Assembly: GCA_002753515.1 (NCBI GenBank)
Contig: PEAK01000003.1
Coordinates: forward strand, 1 to 64,000
Reading direction: 5' to 3'
Source of the DNA: Magnetococcales bacterium
GTDB taxonomy: Bacteria; Pseudomonadota; Magnetococcia; Magnetococcales; UBA8363
Length of the DNA: 64,000 nucleotides
Shown: one piece after another, positions 1 through 8,887 of the stretch
How the letters are laid out: each line of letters opens with the position of its first letter
How positions within the stretch are numbered: the first letter of the stretch is position 1
Notes under the pieces: generated by a model
Databases searched by the model: none
The model's input: only the letters and a program-made list of their open reading frames with translations
What the model was told of the DNA's origin: nothing
Position numbers and translations under genes: made by a program

Positions 1-193
1 CATGATTCAGGAAGGAAAAGATGATGCCGAGCGCGGCCAGGGTCAACAACAACGCGTTCATCAAGGCGGCGTGACGTCCCACCCGGATCCATACCGGACG
101 TCCCATGCCGACTCCAGCCACGGGGGCCACCACCTGGAGCAGGGAGAGCATCAGGGCGACAATGGTTGCAAAATGGGCCAGTTCAATCCACAT
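1..193 (-). CDS. ccmF: CcmF-type cytochrome c haem lyase subunit, N-terminal fragment
   Basis: Reading leftward from an ATG at 193, the frame stays open to the window edge (64 codons). The peptide begins MWIELAHFATIVALMLSLLQ and has a second hydrophobic stretch near residues 43-62. The 'E-L-(A/G)-H-F-A' opening followed directly by a membrane helix and a 'GVGMGRPVWIRVGR' loop is typical of the CcmF/NrfE start. CcmF is the membrane haem lyase of System I, which attaches haem to CxxCH motifs in the periplasm. Only the first tenth of the protein is present, so the haem-handling WWD region cannot be checked. A System II pair is encoded at 32167-33999, so both maturation systems may coexist. Confidence 0.75.
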   Translation of the reverse strand, partial: MWIELAHFATIVALMLSLLQVVAPVAGVGMGRPVWIRVGRHAALMNALLLTLAALGIIFSFLNH

Positions 194-274
194 GCTGGTA
201 CCTGCTGGTCTTATTGAGAATTATTGCAAAATTTGCATTATGGGTTATGAAGGGAATGGGGCTGTTGGTGTTAA

Positions 275-313
275 GGTTTTGACTTTGATTTTCTTACCTG
301 AAGGGTATACTGT
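275..313 (+). promoter_or_regulatory. Conserved promoter-like module, copy A
   Basis: GGTTTTGACTTTGATTTT is followed by AAGGGTATACTGT. Related sequences occur at 43303-43344 and 50513-50554 on the minus strand, each ahead of a gene in the same orientation. It can be read as a -35-like TTGACT/TTGATT and a -10-like TATACT, though spacing in this copy (15 or 21) is not ideal. The downstream gene is the NHL lipoprotein. This is the weakest of the three copies. Confidence 0.35.
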
Positions 314-320
314 TTGCATT

Positions 321-358
321 GAAATCGCAACCAATGCGGGACACGTGGTTTTCCATCG
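321..358 (+). repeat. Solo left half of REP/MITE-like element
   Basis: About 32 bases match the left end of the element copies at 19378, 25024 and 29280 with five differences (for example CGCAACCAATGCGGGACACG). The palindromic core and right end are missing, so this is probably a decayed remnant. Confidence 0.5.
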
Positions 359-552
359 CCATTTCCGCTCCAGATTGCAGTATTCGACGGCAGGTTCTTA
401 ACTGGGAGTCGGGAAAGAGTTGGAAAGTTCCCTGGACTCTCGCGGAATCCTGCCTTTGAATGTTTTATTTGGGGGCAGGGATGACAAAAACTACGAATCC
501 TTCAAGTATAGCTGTGGTTTGGTCCTTAAGGAGGTATCAGGAGGTTACCCTA

Positions 553-2190
553 ATGATGTATTCGTTTTTTTGGCGGATCCTGCTGGCATGTACAGCTCTG
601 CACCTACTGCTGTCGGGGTGCGTCACCACACCCAAAGGGGGGGGGGATTTACCGGAACTCGTTTTTCCCAGCCCACCCGACCAGGCCCGTTTTGCTTACG
701 AGCGCAGCATTTTCAGCAGTGCCGACAGCCAACCCAAGGAAAGTACCGCGACTTCGGAATTAAAATCCATGCTTGCGGGAAAATCGGAAGTTGCTGGTGA
801 GGTCCTTGGCAAACCTTACGGTGTCGCTGTGTATAAGGGGGTGGTTTTTGTCTCCGATACCGTTCATCGGTCTGTAATGCGCTTTGATCCCGCACGTGGT
901 CTGTTTTCTGAAATTGGTAAGAAAGAAACGGGTACCCTGATGAAGCCCATGGGTCTCAGTTTGGATGCAAAAGGGAATCTATACGTGATGGATTCCACCT
1001 CCAAACGGGTCATGGTCTATAATAATGAGGGTGATTTTTTACGTTCCATCGGGAAACGGGAAGAGTTTGAACACCCTTCCTCTGTTGCTGTCAATCCCGA
1101 GGGAACGCGGGTTTTTGCAGTTGATACCGCTGGACCACGCAGCCAGCCGGAATTTCATCGCATCCGCGTTTATGACGCCACCAATGGAAACTTCCTTTAT
1201 GACATTGGTCGTCGTGGGGATGGTGATGGCGAATTCAACCTGCTGCGCGATGCCACGATTGGCAAGGATGGATTGCTTTACGTTGTCGATGGGGGTAATT
1301 TCCGGATCCAGGTTTTCAAACAAGATGGCACATTTGTAAAAAAATTTGGTGAGGTGGGACGACATCTGGGTCAGTTTGCGCGTCCCAAGGGGATTGCTAC
1401 CGACAGCCAAAACAATTTGTATGTATCCGATGCCTCCCATGGTAATTTTCAAATCTTTAACAAGGATGGACAACTCCTCCTTTTCGTGGGGGACCGGGGC
1501 AAGGAAACGGAACGGGCCAAATACCTTCTCCCGGCCATGATCACCGTCGACGAAGATGGGCGGGTTTACATGGTTGACCAGGGGTATCACAAGGTCGATA
1601 TTTACCGTCCCATATCATTGAACACCAAGGACGGTTTCCTGGGAAAAGCCTACGAGACCCTGGGTAAAATGCGTCCCACCAAGACACCCAAGGATGCGGC
1701 AGCCACCAAGGATGCGGCAGCCACCAAGGATGTGGCAGCCACCAAGGATGTGGCAGCCACCAAGGATGTGGCAGCCACCAAGGATGTGGCAGCCACCAAG
1801 GATGTGGCAGCCACCAAGGATGCGGCAGCCACCAAGGATGCGGCAGCCACCAAGGAAACGGCAGCCACCAAGGAAACGGCCAACCCGGAAAAAGCACCCA
1901 ATTCCAAGGATGCTGCCACGCCACCTGCGGGGTCTGGACAATCCGCCAATCCCAAGCCAGCGGCTGCGACGCCTGCGGCGCAAGCGCCAACAGCTTCACC
2001 CCCGGCGCAAGCACCAGCAGCGCCGAAGGCTTCGTCATCATCGGAAGCTGCACAACCTGCCGTGTCGGCGGCTCCCCAGGTACCTGCACCCAATCTTCAG
2101 GTATCGGACTCGGAAAAGCCTGCTAGCGGTACGAACAGTGGTGTTCAACTCAGAAAGGACGCCAAAATGAAACGGCTTGGTGAACCGTGA
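553..2190 (+). CDS. NHL-repeat beta-propeller lipoprotein with a tandem Ala/Lys-rich tail
   Basis: The 545-residue protein starts at the ATG 8 bases after AGGAGG. Residues 1-23 are a lipoprotein signal ending in the lipobox LLSGC (Cys23). Residues about 90-360 form NHL-type blades with repeated patterns such as GKPYGVAV, LYVMDSTSKRVMVY and LYVSDASHGNFQIF. Residues 380-440 are a tandem hexapeptide KD(A/V)AAT, followed by a long Ala/Pro-rich, probably disordered tail. A G10 tract at 637-646 (residues 29-31, just after the lipobox) could slip and switch the gene off. Two triheme cytochromes follow, and a second NHL lipoprotein at 36710-37804 also sits among cytochromes, so a scaffold or binding role in an electron-transfer assembly is likely. 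The exact partner is unknown. Confidence 0.85.
   Translation: MMYSFFWRILLACTALHLLLSGCVTTPKGGGDLPELVFPSPPDQARFAYERSIFSSADSQPKESTATSELKSMLAGKSEVAGEVLGKPYGVAVYKGVVFVSDTVHRSVMRFDPARGLFSEIGKKETGTLMKPMGLSLDAKGNLYVMDSTSKRVMVYNNEGDFLRSIGKREEFEHPSSVAVNPEGTRVFAVDTAGPRSQPEFHRIRVYDATNGNFLYDIGRRGDGDGEFNLLRDATIGKDGLLYVVDGGNFRIQVFKQDGTFVKKFGEVGRHLGQFARPKGIATDSQNNLYVSDASHGNFQIFNKDGQLLLFVGDRGKETERAKYLLPAMITVDEDGRVYMVDQGYHKVDIYRPISLNTKDGFLGKAYETLGKMRPTKTPKDAAATKDAAATKDVAATKDVAATKDVAATKDVAATKDVAATKDAAATKDAAATKETAATKETANPEKAPNSKDAATPPAGSGQSANPKPAAATPAAQAPTASPPAQAPAAPKASSSSEAAQPAVSAAPQVPAPNLQVSDSEKPASGTNSGVQLRKDAKMKRLGEP
637..646 (+). repeat. G10 homopolymer inside the NHL lipoprotein gene
   Basis: Ten consecutive G bases encode Gly-Gly-Gly plus the first base of Asp, right after the lipobox. 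A one-base change would frameshift nearly the whole protein. Confidence 0.9.
1690..1869 (+). repeat. Ten in-frame 18-bp tandem repeats
   Basis: Ten units of AAGGATG(C/T)GGCAGCCACC encode KDAAAT x2, KDVAAT x5, KDAAAT x2 and KETAAT, and a degenerate unit follows. Units are nearly identical in DNA, which suggests recent expansion. They code for a flexible linker and are not a CRISPR. Confidence 0.95.
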
Positions 2191-2518
2191 TTGGGTAGAT
2201 GTTGAGACCCATCTGGTGTGAACAGGTGTGACGGGAGCCGGTGAGAATGAATTTCGAACCGGCTGTCCCGATTGCAGGAATGTGTTTGTGCCACGAAGCA
2301 ATCTTTTTTTTGGGGGGGGGCTATCAATAAACATGCTCTGCTGTTACGGCATGAGTCGTATCGGAAGAGGGGGGGGGCTTGGATTGCCGCACGAACCAAG
2401 TGCCGATATTTTTGTCTCTCCAAAACATAAAGTCGTTTAAATAAATTTTTGTTTTCAAACCGTGTTATGGTCCATGTATCAACATTTGTTCAGTTCCAAT
2501 TGACAGAGAGGTTGACCC
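2191..2518. other. Intergenic region with two G9 tracts and a weak hairpin
   Basis: No gene is supported. An imperfect hairpin at 2233-2269 (GGGA-GCCGGT against ACCGGCTGTCCC) may end the NHL transcript but has no T-run. G9 tracts lie at 2312-2320 (preceded by a T run) and 2369-2377. The last part is AT-rich and probably contains the promoter of the cytochrome gene at 2519. Confidence 0.5.
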
Positions 2519-3655
2519 ATGACAGAGGCTGGTTTGAGAGGAAACAAACATTGGACGAGGTATGTGTCGCTGTTTTTATTCTGGGTCGGTTGCGTTTTTT
2601 TTCAGCCATTTTTATCGGCCTGGGCAACGGAACCTTCGGCACAGGAGCTGTATCAGAAATATTGCGCATCATGCCATGGGCGCAAGGGTGAGGGCAGTAC
2701 GACACTTTCTGCTGGGATGGATCCACCTCCGCGAAAATTTACGGATCCTTCAGGTTTGGTGGAGTTGACTCGGGATCGGATGATGCAATCGATACGGAAT
2801 GGGCGTCCCGGGACGGCCATGTCGGGTTGGAATCGCATTCTTACGGAAGCCCAAATCACGGGTATCGTTGATTACATCCAGGATCGGCTCATGCCTTCGG
2901 TTCGTTCGGTGGATGCGAGCCCGGGCCGGCGTTTGTTTGCCCAACATTGTTCGGTGTGCCACGGGGACAGTGGCGAAACTGCCGTGTGGGCACAAAGTGG
3001 TCTGAATCCTTCGCCGCGTAATTTCACTATTGACAAGGCCCGTCAGGAACTTACTTTGGAACGCATGTTGTTTTCGGTGCGCTTTGGTCGCCCGGAAACG
3101 GCCATGCCTGCATGGTCCGGTCGTTTGACGGATACGGAAATTCAGGAGGTTGTGCATTATATTCGCAACGCTTTCATGTTTCCGGGTGGGGAGAAACCGG
3201 AGGTTAAAGAGGTTGACACGGTGGGGAAAGGGAATGTGTTGGCGGCGGAGGAGAATGAAGGATCCTTGAATTTGGAGGCCATGCGCGAGCCCATGCCCCA
3301 GAATTTGACGGGGGATCCGGAATGGGGGATGCGTTTTTATCTGGCCAATTGCTCTACCTGTCACGGCAAGAATGGGGATGGTCGTGGTCCGAGGTCGGAA
3401 TTTATCGAACCCAAGCCACGTAATTTCCGCCATCCGGCCTCGCAGCACAAGTACAATCGACCACGTTTGTTCGCGGCGATTGCCAAAGGGGAAGTTCGCA
3501 GCGAAATGCCCGCCTGGGAAAAGGTATTGTCCCCCCAGGAAATCGCCAATGTTGGTGAGTATGTTTTTCTCACCTTTATCAAACCGGGCCAAGATCGGGA
3601 ACCTGAAAAGCCCGGGATAGTTGAGAAGGATATGAAAAAGGGTGAGAAGCAGTGA
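2519..3655 (+). CDS. Triheme class I cytochrome c (three fused domains)
   Basis: The 378-residue protein has a Sec signal (residues about 12-37) ending AWA and three cytochrome c domains with haem motifs CASCH, CSVCH and CSTCH. Each domain carries a downstream methionine in a conserved setting (TAMSGW, TAMPAW, SEMPAW), the usual sixth ligand, so three His/Met haems are expected. The first two domains are very alike, which suggests internal duplication. A Glu-rich linker at about 225-260 precedes the third domain. It probably shuttles electrons in the periplasm. It is followed by a second triheme protein and a hemerythrin on the same strand, a likely operon. Confidence 0.9.
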   Translation: MTEAGLRGNKHWTRYVSLFLFWVGCVFFQPFLSAWATEPSAQELYQKYCASCHGRKGEGSTTLSAGMDPPPRKFTDPSGLVELTRDRMMQSIRNGRPGTAMSGWNRILTEAQITGIVDYIQDRLMPSVRSVDASPGRRLFAQHCSVCHGDSGETAVWAQSGLNPSPRNFTIDKARQELTLERMLFSVRFGRPETAMPAWSGRLTDTEIQEVVHYIRNAFMFPGGEKPEVKEVDTVGKGNVLAAEENEGSLNLEAMREPMPQNLTGDPEWGMRFYLANCSTCHGKNGDGRGPRSEFIEPKPRNFRHPASQHKYNRPRLFAAIAKGEVRSEMPAWEKVLSPQEIANVGEYVFLTFIKPGQDREPEKPGIVEKDMKKGEKQ

Positions 3656-3725
3656 TCCATTGATTTTGAGGGTGGTTGTTTGTTGGTCCTGGTGATGCTC
3701 TATTTTAAATGATCGGAATCAGATC

Positions 3726-4775
3726 GTGGTATTGCGGGCGGCATTGACGATTGGGTTGTGTTTCATGGTCAACCCTCTGGCTATTGCTCAGGGGGTTGAA
3801 GGCGCAACCATGGTAACGGGACAAGAAAATCCGGTTGGTACGGAGCGTCGCCTGGATGTGCAACGTCATGAGCTGGGTCGAAAGATCTATAATTTCCGCT
3901 GTTATTTTTGTCATGGATACTCTGGGGACGCACGAACGTTGGCCAGCCGTTATCTCGCACCGAAACCGCGAAATTTTCAAACAACCGCGCCTGAAAGTCT
4001 TTCATTAGAAAGGATGATTGCATCCATTACTTCTGGTGTTTCCGGAAGTGCGATGGCGGGATTTGGCACTATTCTCGACAAGGATGAAATCAGTGCCGTG
4101 GCTGATTTTGTCCGTTGGGAGTTCATGATTCGCCACGATCCCAATACGCGTTACCACATTGAGGCCAATGGTTGGGACAATCATGAACGGTATGCCGAGG
4201 CTTTTCCGTTTGCGACGGGAGAGTTGGCGCTGGATACGCCTGATGATCAGCTGACGGCGGGGCAGCGTGAGGGTAAGCAACTTTTTTTTTCGGCCTGTAT
4301 TACCTGTCATGATCGAGCGCGGGTCATGGAGGAGGGACCGATATGGGAATCGCGACCGGTTTCTTTTCCCCGTAACGGGGTAACTCCGGAAACGGTGGGC
4401 AAACTGGATGCGGTGAGTGGGGCGTCGATCTATGCCGTTCATGACCGACCGATCATTGTGGCCGATATGACCGCAGAGGAACGGATGGGGGAGACTCTTT
4501 TCCAAAAGAATTGTGCCTTTTGCCATGCTGCGGATGGCACAGGAAAAAATTGGATTGGCCGTTTCCTGGAGCCGCACCCGCGTAATCTTACCGACAAGAC
4601 ATTTATGTCTGGACAAACGGCGACAACGTTACAGATGACACTTCGCGAGGGTATACCAGGAACGTCGATGCCGGCATGGAAATCGGTGCTTTCCGATGAA
4701 CAAATTAATGCCATTCTGCATTATATCCATCGTGTATTTCATCCGGTGGCTGGGTTGAATATTTCAGAGAGATGA
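3726..4775 (+). CDS. Second triheme class I cytochrome c
   Basis: The 349-residue protein has a short signal peptide (MVLRAALTIGLCFMVNPLAIAQ) and three haem motifs: CYFCH, CITCH and CAFCH. The first domain ends in SAMAGF and the third in TSMPAW, giving Met ligands. The middle domain (CITCHDRAR) lacks an obvious MPxW-type Met, so its sixth ligand may differ. The GTG start is uncertain: there is no strong ribosome binding site, and the frame is open upstream only to about 3696. Domain pattern and neighbours match the preceding triheme gene, so both probably belong to one periplasmic electron-transfer unit. Confidence 0.85.
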   Translation: MVLRAALTIGLCFMVNPLAIAQGVEGATMVTGQENPVGTERRLDVQRHELGRKIYNFRCYFCHGYSGDARTLASRYLAPKPRNFQTTAPESLSLERMIASITSGVSGSAMAGFGTILDKDEISAVADFVRWEFMIRHDPNTRYHIEANGWDNHERYAEAFPFATGELALDTPDDQLTAGQREGKQLFFSACITCHDRARVMEEGPIWESRPVSFPRNGVTPETVGKLDAVSGASIYAVHDRPIIVADMTAEERMGETLFQKNCAFCHAADGTGKNWIGRFLEPHPRNLTDKTFMSGQTATTLQMTLREGIPGTSMPAWKSVLSDEQINAILHYIHRVFHPVAGLNISER

Positions 4776-4799
4776 CATGATGTTTATTGGAACGCCGAC

Positions 4800-5324
4800 A
4801 TGACATACAATGTACTTTACAAGCGATTTAAGAGTATCGGTATTCCTGTTTTTGATCGTCATCATCAGGGACTTGCGGATGCCATATTAGTGATGGCTGA
4901 TTGCATGACCATTCATTCCCATGATAGCAATGATGAGCGTGTTGTGAAGAGTTTTAGCATTGTATCGGATCATATTCGCTCTATCATGTTTTCCCATTTT
5001 AGCGCTGAAGAAGAATTTATGACGTATGTTAATTATCCTGGCTATCAATCGCATAAAAAGAGACATGAAAAATTTATTCATGAGTTCATGAGGATAAGAA
5101 ATATTATACGTTATGAAGATAGCTCCTATATCTATGACATGTTTGTTTTTTTATTTAATTGGTTGATCAATCATGTCAACGCCGAGGATATTTTGTTAAG
5201 GGAATATTTTAAGGGGCAGGATGTGATAAATTTTGTTCTTTCAAATGAGGATAAGTGGGTGATCCCAACGAATAAGAGTTGCGTGGGATTGACGCATCGG
5301 GTGCTTAATATGTTGCGCAGGTAA
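4800..5324 (+). CDS. Bacteriohemerythrin-like non-haem di-iron protein
   Basis: The 174-residue protein has the hemerythrin fold signature: IPVFDRHHQGL near residue 20, FSHFSAEEEFM near 62-72, YPGYQSHKKRHEKF near 78-91 and WLINHVNAED near 122-131. The His, Glu and Asp residues that bind the di-iron centre are all in place. Members bind O2 reversibly and serve in O2 storage, delivery or sensing. There is no signal peptide, so it should be cytoplasmic. It lies 24 bases after the second triheme cytochrome and is more AT-rich than its neighbours. The next gene converges 11 bases away. Confidence 0.88.
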   Translation: MTYNVLYKRFKSIGIPVFDRHHQGLADAILVMADCMTIHSHDSNDERVVKSFSIVSDHIRSIMFSHFSAEEEFMTYVNYPGYQSHKKRHEKFIHEFMRIRNIIRYEDSSYIYDMFVFLFNWLINHVNAEDILLREYFKGQDVINFVLSNEDKWVIPTNKSCVGLTHRVLNMLRR

Positions 5325-5335
5325 GTGTTGTTTGT

Positions 5336-7351
5336 TTACGTATTAAAACCGCGTTTCCGCGACTTTTGAATATTAAGATAGGTATCCCGGTTGGGTAAAA
5401 TAATTAAAAATTCGGCACCTTCCGTCCTGGATGCTGTTGAGAAGACGGTGATCTGCCCTGCGTGGTCTTCGACAATTCCCTGGACGATCGATAACCCGAG
5501 ACCGGTTCCTTTGGTTTTGCCTTTGGAGGTGTAGAAGGGATCGAATATACGACCCTCGGCTTCTTCAGGGATACCGGGACCATTGTCGGTAATACGAATC
5601 CATATATGATTGTCCAAGGTGATGGCAGTGACTTTTATTTGTTTATCATAATTGTCTCCCATGGTATCCAAGGCATCCATGGCGTTATTGAAAAGATTGA
5701 CAAATACCTGACTGATTTGTTGTCGATCACAGACTAAAAGCAGATCGTTCGGTACATCCAGTGTAAGGGTGAAACCTTTTTTCAAACGATGATGCAATAA
5801 ATACTGGGCATCAACGACAGGTTCTATCAAGCGGCACTCAATTTTGTCCGCTTCCATGCCGCCGCGTGAGTACCCCTTCAGACTATCAACAATTTTTGAT
5901 ATCCGTAAGCAGCCATCGCGCATCCCTTCCAAAGTTTCTTCCACTTCATCAATAAAGAAACCGACCCGACCTGTTGAATCTTGTTTTTGGTATTCGTGTA
6001 GAATGGGTCGTGCGATGCCCCAATATTGTTTGAGGAAATCGATATTTCCCAGGATGAATGAATTGGGATTGTTGATTTCGTGGGCCATTCCCGCAGAGAA
6101 CGTGCCCAAGGTGGCCAGACGTTCGGCGTGAACCAACTGTTTGGAACGGGCTTTCACCATTTCTTCCAATTCACTGGAGTGCTTTTTCAGGTCCAGTGAC
6201 ATGATCATCAGGTCTTCGTTGTTTGATTGCAATTTCCCAAAAACTCTGCCGGTAAAGAGGATGAGCCAGACACAGATGATGAGGACAGCGGCTGTACCGC
6301 CACTCATCAATAAGAAGAGCAATTTATTGGCCCATCGGGTTGTTTCGCCAAGTGTTAAGGAAAAATTGATTTCCAAAGTGGTTAGCAAATGGTCTATACG
6401 AATGATTTCAGTGAGTACGTTATTTCTTTCAACCTGTGAAAAGCTGCCAGCCCCAGAAATCAATTGATGAAGTTTTTCAGCCTGTTCATCCAATTCTTCG
6501 ATCAGGCCATCGGCACGCGACCATATGGCTACAGCTTTATCGATAGATTCCAAATGGCGAAATTGTCTGAAAAGGTAGGCCATATTTCTCACATCACGGG
6601 GATGATTTCCACCTTGGATCAATCCCCTATAGGCCACCTCAAGGTCGGCATCTCTTTTTTCAAGCTCCAATCGAGCCTGTTTGTCCCCCAGGGGGATTTC
6701 TATAAATTTTTTGTAACCATTAAATTCATGTATATCCCTTGTTGCTGCATATTGGATCAGATCAATAACAGCACCTTTCTGACTTTTCGACCATAATCCT
6801 TCCGCTCCGACAAAAGCCCGCAGCCCGGAAAGTGTTTCAATGCCAGCCATAACAGTAAACACCAGAGATGCCAGGATGATGGCTATGGAGATAATATAGA
6901 TATATGGGGTTTTTTCGACGCCCATCTGATCCGAATGGATGGAATGGCATCGTTGCAACACCCAATGATCAATCAATGGGGTGCTTAATGCTGTAACAGC
7001 GATTGCGTCAATGATATCGGTTTGCAAATCGGAAAGGTCGTTTTGCAGCCAATAAAGAATCGTCATTATGAAAAGTTCGTTAATAAATACGATCAGCCCC
7101 AGCCTTAGAAGGCTGGATTGGATTGGAAAGCAAAGTTTATTGTCAGTATTGCTGGGTTTAACTACTAAGAAATATATAATTATAATTGAAAAAAAGGTCA
7201 GAAGGGTTGGATCGATCAGGCTTATTAATATTTCGTTAAGAAATGAGTATTGATCGGTATTGTTAAAATAGGACATCAGCACCATGATCATCCCCTCACT
7301 CAGGGAGATTGCAAGTGCTACGATAAGGATGTTTTGTGAGCGCTTGGACAT
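5336..7351 (-). CDS. Membrane sensor histidine kinase with a large extracytoplasmic helical domain
   Basis: The 671-residue protein has several N-terminal membrane helices (residues 1-180, including a DAIAVTALSTPLIDHW segment also echoed in the HD-GYP protein at 47841). A periplasmic domain of about 180 residues follows, starting GLRAFVGAEGLWSKSQKGAV and containing PLGDKQARLEL. After a further membrane helix near 345-365 comes a coiled coil, then the HisKA motif with phospho-acceptor His in MAHEINNP, and an ATPase domain with N (LFNNAMDAL), G1 (DNGPGIP), F (FDPFYTSKG) and G2 (GTGLGLS) boxes. It should therefore be an active autokinase. No receiver is fused. The receiver protein at 8323-8793 is a possible partner. 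The ligand is unknown. Confidence 0.88.
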   Translation of the reverse strand: MSKRSQNILIVALAISLSEGMIMVLMSYFNNTDQYSFLNEILISLIDPTLLTFFSIIIIYFLVVKPSNTDNKLCFPIQSSLLRLGLIVFINELFIMTILYWLQNDLSDLQTDIIDAIAVTALSTPLIDHWVLQRCHSIHSDQMGVEKTPYIYIISIAIILASLVFTVMAGIETLSGLRAFVGAEGLWSKSQKGAVIDLIQYAATRDIHEFNGYKKFIEIPLGDKQARLELEKRDADLEVAYRGLIQGGNHPRDVRNMAYLFRQFRHLESIDKAVAIWSRADGLIEELDEQAEKLHQLISGAGSFSQVERNNVLTEIIRIDHLLTTLEINFSLTLGETTRWANKLLFLLMSGGTAAVLIICVWLILFTGRVFGKLQSNNEDLMIMSLDLKKHSSELEEMVKARSKQLVHAERLATLGTFSAGMAHEINNPNSFILGNIDFLKQYWGIARPILHEYQKQDSTGRVGFFIDEVEETLEGMRDGCLRISKIVDSLKGYSRGGMEADKIECRLIEPVVDAQYLLHHRLKKGFTLTLDVPNDLLLVCDRQQISQVFVNLFNNAMDALDTMGDNYDKQIKVTAITLDNHIWIRITDNGPGIPEEAEGRIFDPFYTSKGKTKGTGLGLSIVQGIVEDHAGQITVFSTASRTEGAEFLIILPNRDTYLNIQKSRKRGFNT

Positions 7352-7448
7352 ATTAAAGCCGTCACTACCATTCCATCCCGAGGATTATCAATTGCATGTT
7401 GGTTATCTTGTGGGAAACAGGGGCGATATCGGTGTATAATGAATTTTA

Positions 7449-8276
7449 TCATCTTGATTTTTTGAAAAAGCGCCCGATATCATGTACTATTTCTGAATGT
7501 TTTCTCGGTAATGGATCGGGACCGGAACTTAAAGCAAAATATGAAGCGCGATCCGCTGCCAATTGCTTGAGGCGTTTGGCGTGAAGGTCACGAACCAGTT
7601 CCCTGATGGCATGTCCCTTCTCCTTCGGCATGGTCGGTAGGATCATGGAGCAGATCTTGCCCTCAGGATTCATTGCGTTACGGGATTGTGTCGTTGAGAG
7701 CGCCCGTACCACCCCCTCCAACATGATAGGCAGGTGCGGTTGTTTACGAATCTCCAGGTTCAAGCTTTCCCCCAAACTGGGTGTCCAATCGGAGGAGGAG
7801 GGATATAAAAATTCTACTTTTGTTTCACTGATCTTAATGAGGTGAACATTGGGAAACTTTTTCGGCATTGTCGAGGATGTTGCCGTAATTTTTACATGGA
7901 TATGATCCATGGGTTCAAGATCCACTCCCAAACGGACCTGCGTTTCCATCAGAAGGGATTCGGTGAGTATGGCACCAAAATTGATTGATTTACCGTGTAA
8001 TTCAAGTCCTATCCCTTTGTCATTGACATGGACAACGCGGCAGGGGAATTCTTTATCGGAGCCCAACGAGGGTAATTTCAAGAAGCCGGCATCACCAATT
8101 CCAAAGCCATGGTTAGTATTTGGAATTACAAGGAATGCGCCACGCAAAGAGACGTCGCGGGTCAGTCCCCATGCGCTTTGACCGTTGGCGGATCTCAATA
8201 TTGCTTCTTTTTTAAATAAGACACGCTCATGGCTCCGACGATGGTTGGAAGATGAGTCCGTTTTTTCCAGTTCCAT
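7449..8276 (-). CDS. PilZ-domain c-di-GMP receptor protein
   Basis: The 275-residue cytoplasmic protein starts MELEKTDSSSNHRRSHERV. The RRSHER sequence near residue 13 and DVSLRGAFL near 41 match the two c-di-GMP contact motifs of PilZ domains (RxxxR and (D/N)xSxxG). The second half (about 130-240) may be a degenerate PilZ-like barrel. A longer in-frame extension upstream overlaps the receiver gene and is not used. It follows the receiver gene by 46 bases and the diguanylate cyclase at 8888-10657, so it probably reads the signal made by a neighbour. The output (motility, attachment or exopolysaccharide) cannot be told from sequence. Confidence 0.85.
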   Translation of the reverse strand: MELEKTDSSSNHRRSHERVLFKKEAILRSANGQSAWGLTRDVSLRGAFLVIPNTNHGFGIGDAGFLKLPSLGSDKEFPCRVVHVNDKGIGLELHGKSINFGAILTESLLMETQVRLGVDLEPMDHIHVKITATSSTMPKKFPNVHLIKISETKVEFLYPSSSDWTPSLGESLNLEIRKQPHLPIMLEGVVRALSTTQSRNAMNPEGKICSMILPTMPKEKGHAIRELVRDLHAKRLKQLAADRASYFALSSGPDPLPRKHSEIVHDIGRFFKKSR

Positions 8277-8322
8277 GTTTTTTATCCTGCGTAGATACGT
8301 TGCTGACTGTTGATCCGCACAC

Positions 8323-8793
8323 CTAACGTTCTTTGGACACTTCCTCGGTTCCTTCTTCTGCCAGGTATTCCTCCCACAACAATTCGCCCCAGCGTTCACA
8401 ACGTCCCAGGGCTTCGGTTGCAATTTGCCCCAGCAGATCCATGGAGAGGGGTTTCTTGACATAATCGGATGCGCCAAAAGAAAGGGCTTCCATGGCCCGG
8501 TCCAAATCACTGGCGCCGGTGATGACAACGAATTGAATCATGGGGTATTTTTTCTTGGCTTGTTTGATAAATTGCAAGCCATTGCCATCAGGTAGGTTGA
8601 TATCCTGAAAGATGATTGCCGGGTTTTCATCTTCAAGTTTGGATAAGGCTTCTTCAACGGATTGCGCCCGGACAAAGTTGACATCCGTGAACTGTGGTTG
8701 GAATCGCATGTAACGCTCAATGCTTTTGATGATTTCCGGCTCATCATCCACAGTCATCATCGTAATTTTTCTTGAATCCTGGTTTGTTTTCAT
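8323..8793 (-). CDS. Stand-alone response regulator receiver protein
   Basis: The 156-residue single-domain receiver has the acidic pair in TVDDEPE (about 15-20), phospho-acceptor Asp in FQDINLPDGNG, the Thr of VITGAS and the Lys of YVKKPL, so phosphorylation should work. No output domain is attached; the tail is a short acidic helix ending AEEGTEEVSKER. It lies between a diguanylate cyclase upstream and a PilZ protein downstream, so it probably links the nearby kinase (5336-7351) to the c-di-GMP circuit. Confidence 0.88.
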   Translation of the reverse strand: MKTNQDSRKITMMTVDDEPEIIKSIERYMRFQPQFTDVNFVRAQSVEEALSKLEDENPAIIFQDINLPDGNGLQFIKQAKKKYPMIQFVVITGASDLDRAMEALSFGASDYVKKPLSMDLLGQIATEALGRCERWGELLWEEYLAEEGTEEVSKER

Positions 8794-8887
8794 TGAAGTC
8801 CCCCGTAAAGAGTTATAGAATGGTGTGCTGTGCAGAAGTTTTTTTATTATGCGAAGAAAGCAGGTGTGTGGTTAGGTAGATCTTACA

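Larger units (their letters stand above)
194..552. other. Intergenic region between divergent ccmF and the NHL gene
   Basis: No convincing gene is present. It holds a promoter-like module (275-313) and a half copy of the REP/MITE element (321-358). A Shine-Dalgarno sequence at 538-545 serves the downstream ATG at 553. Confidence 0.6.

Noticed and set aside
1690-1869. Tandem repeats as a CRISPR array
   Set aside because: Units are contiguous 18-mers without spacers and are in frame inside a coding gene.
2750-3592. Open frame of 280 codons on the minus strand
   Set aside because: It is the reverse of the triheme cytochrome gene, which has three conserved haem motifs and a good ribosome binding site.
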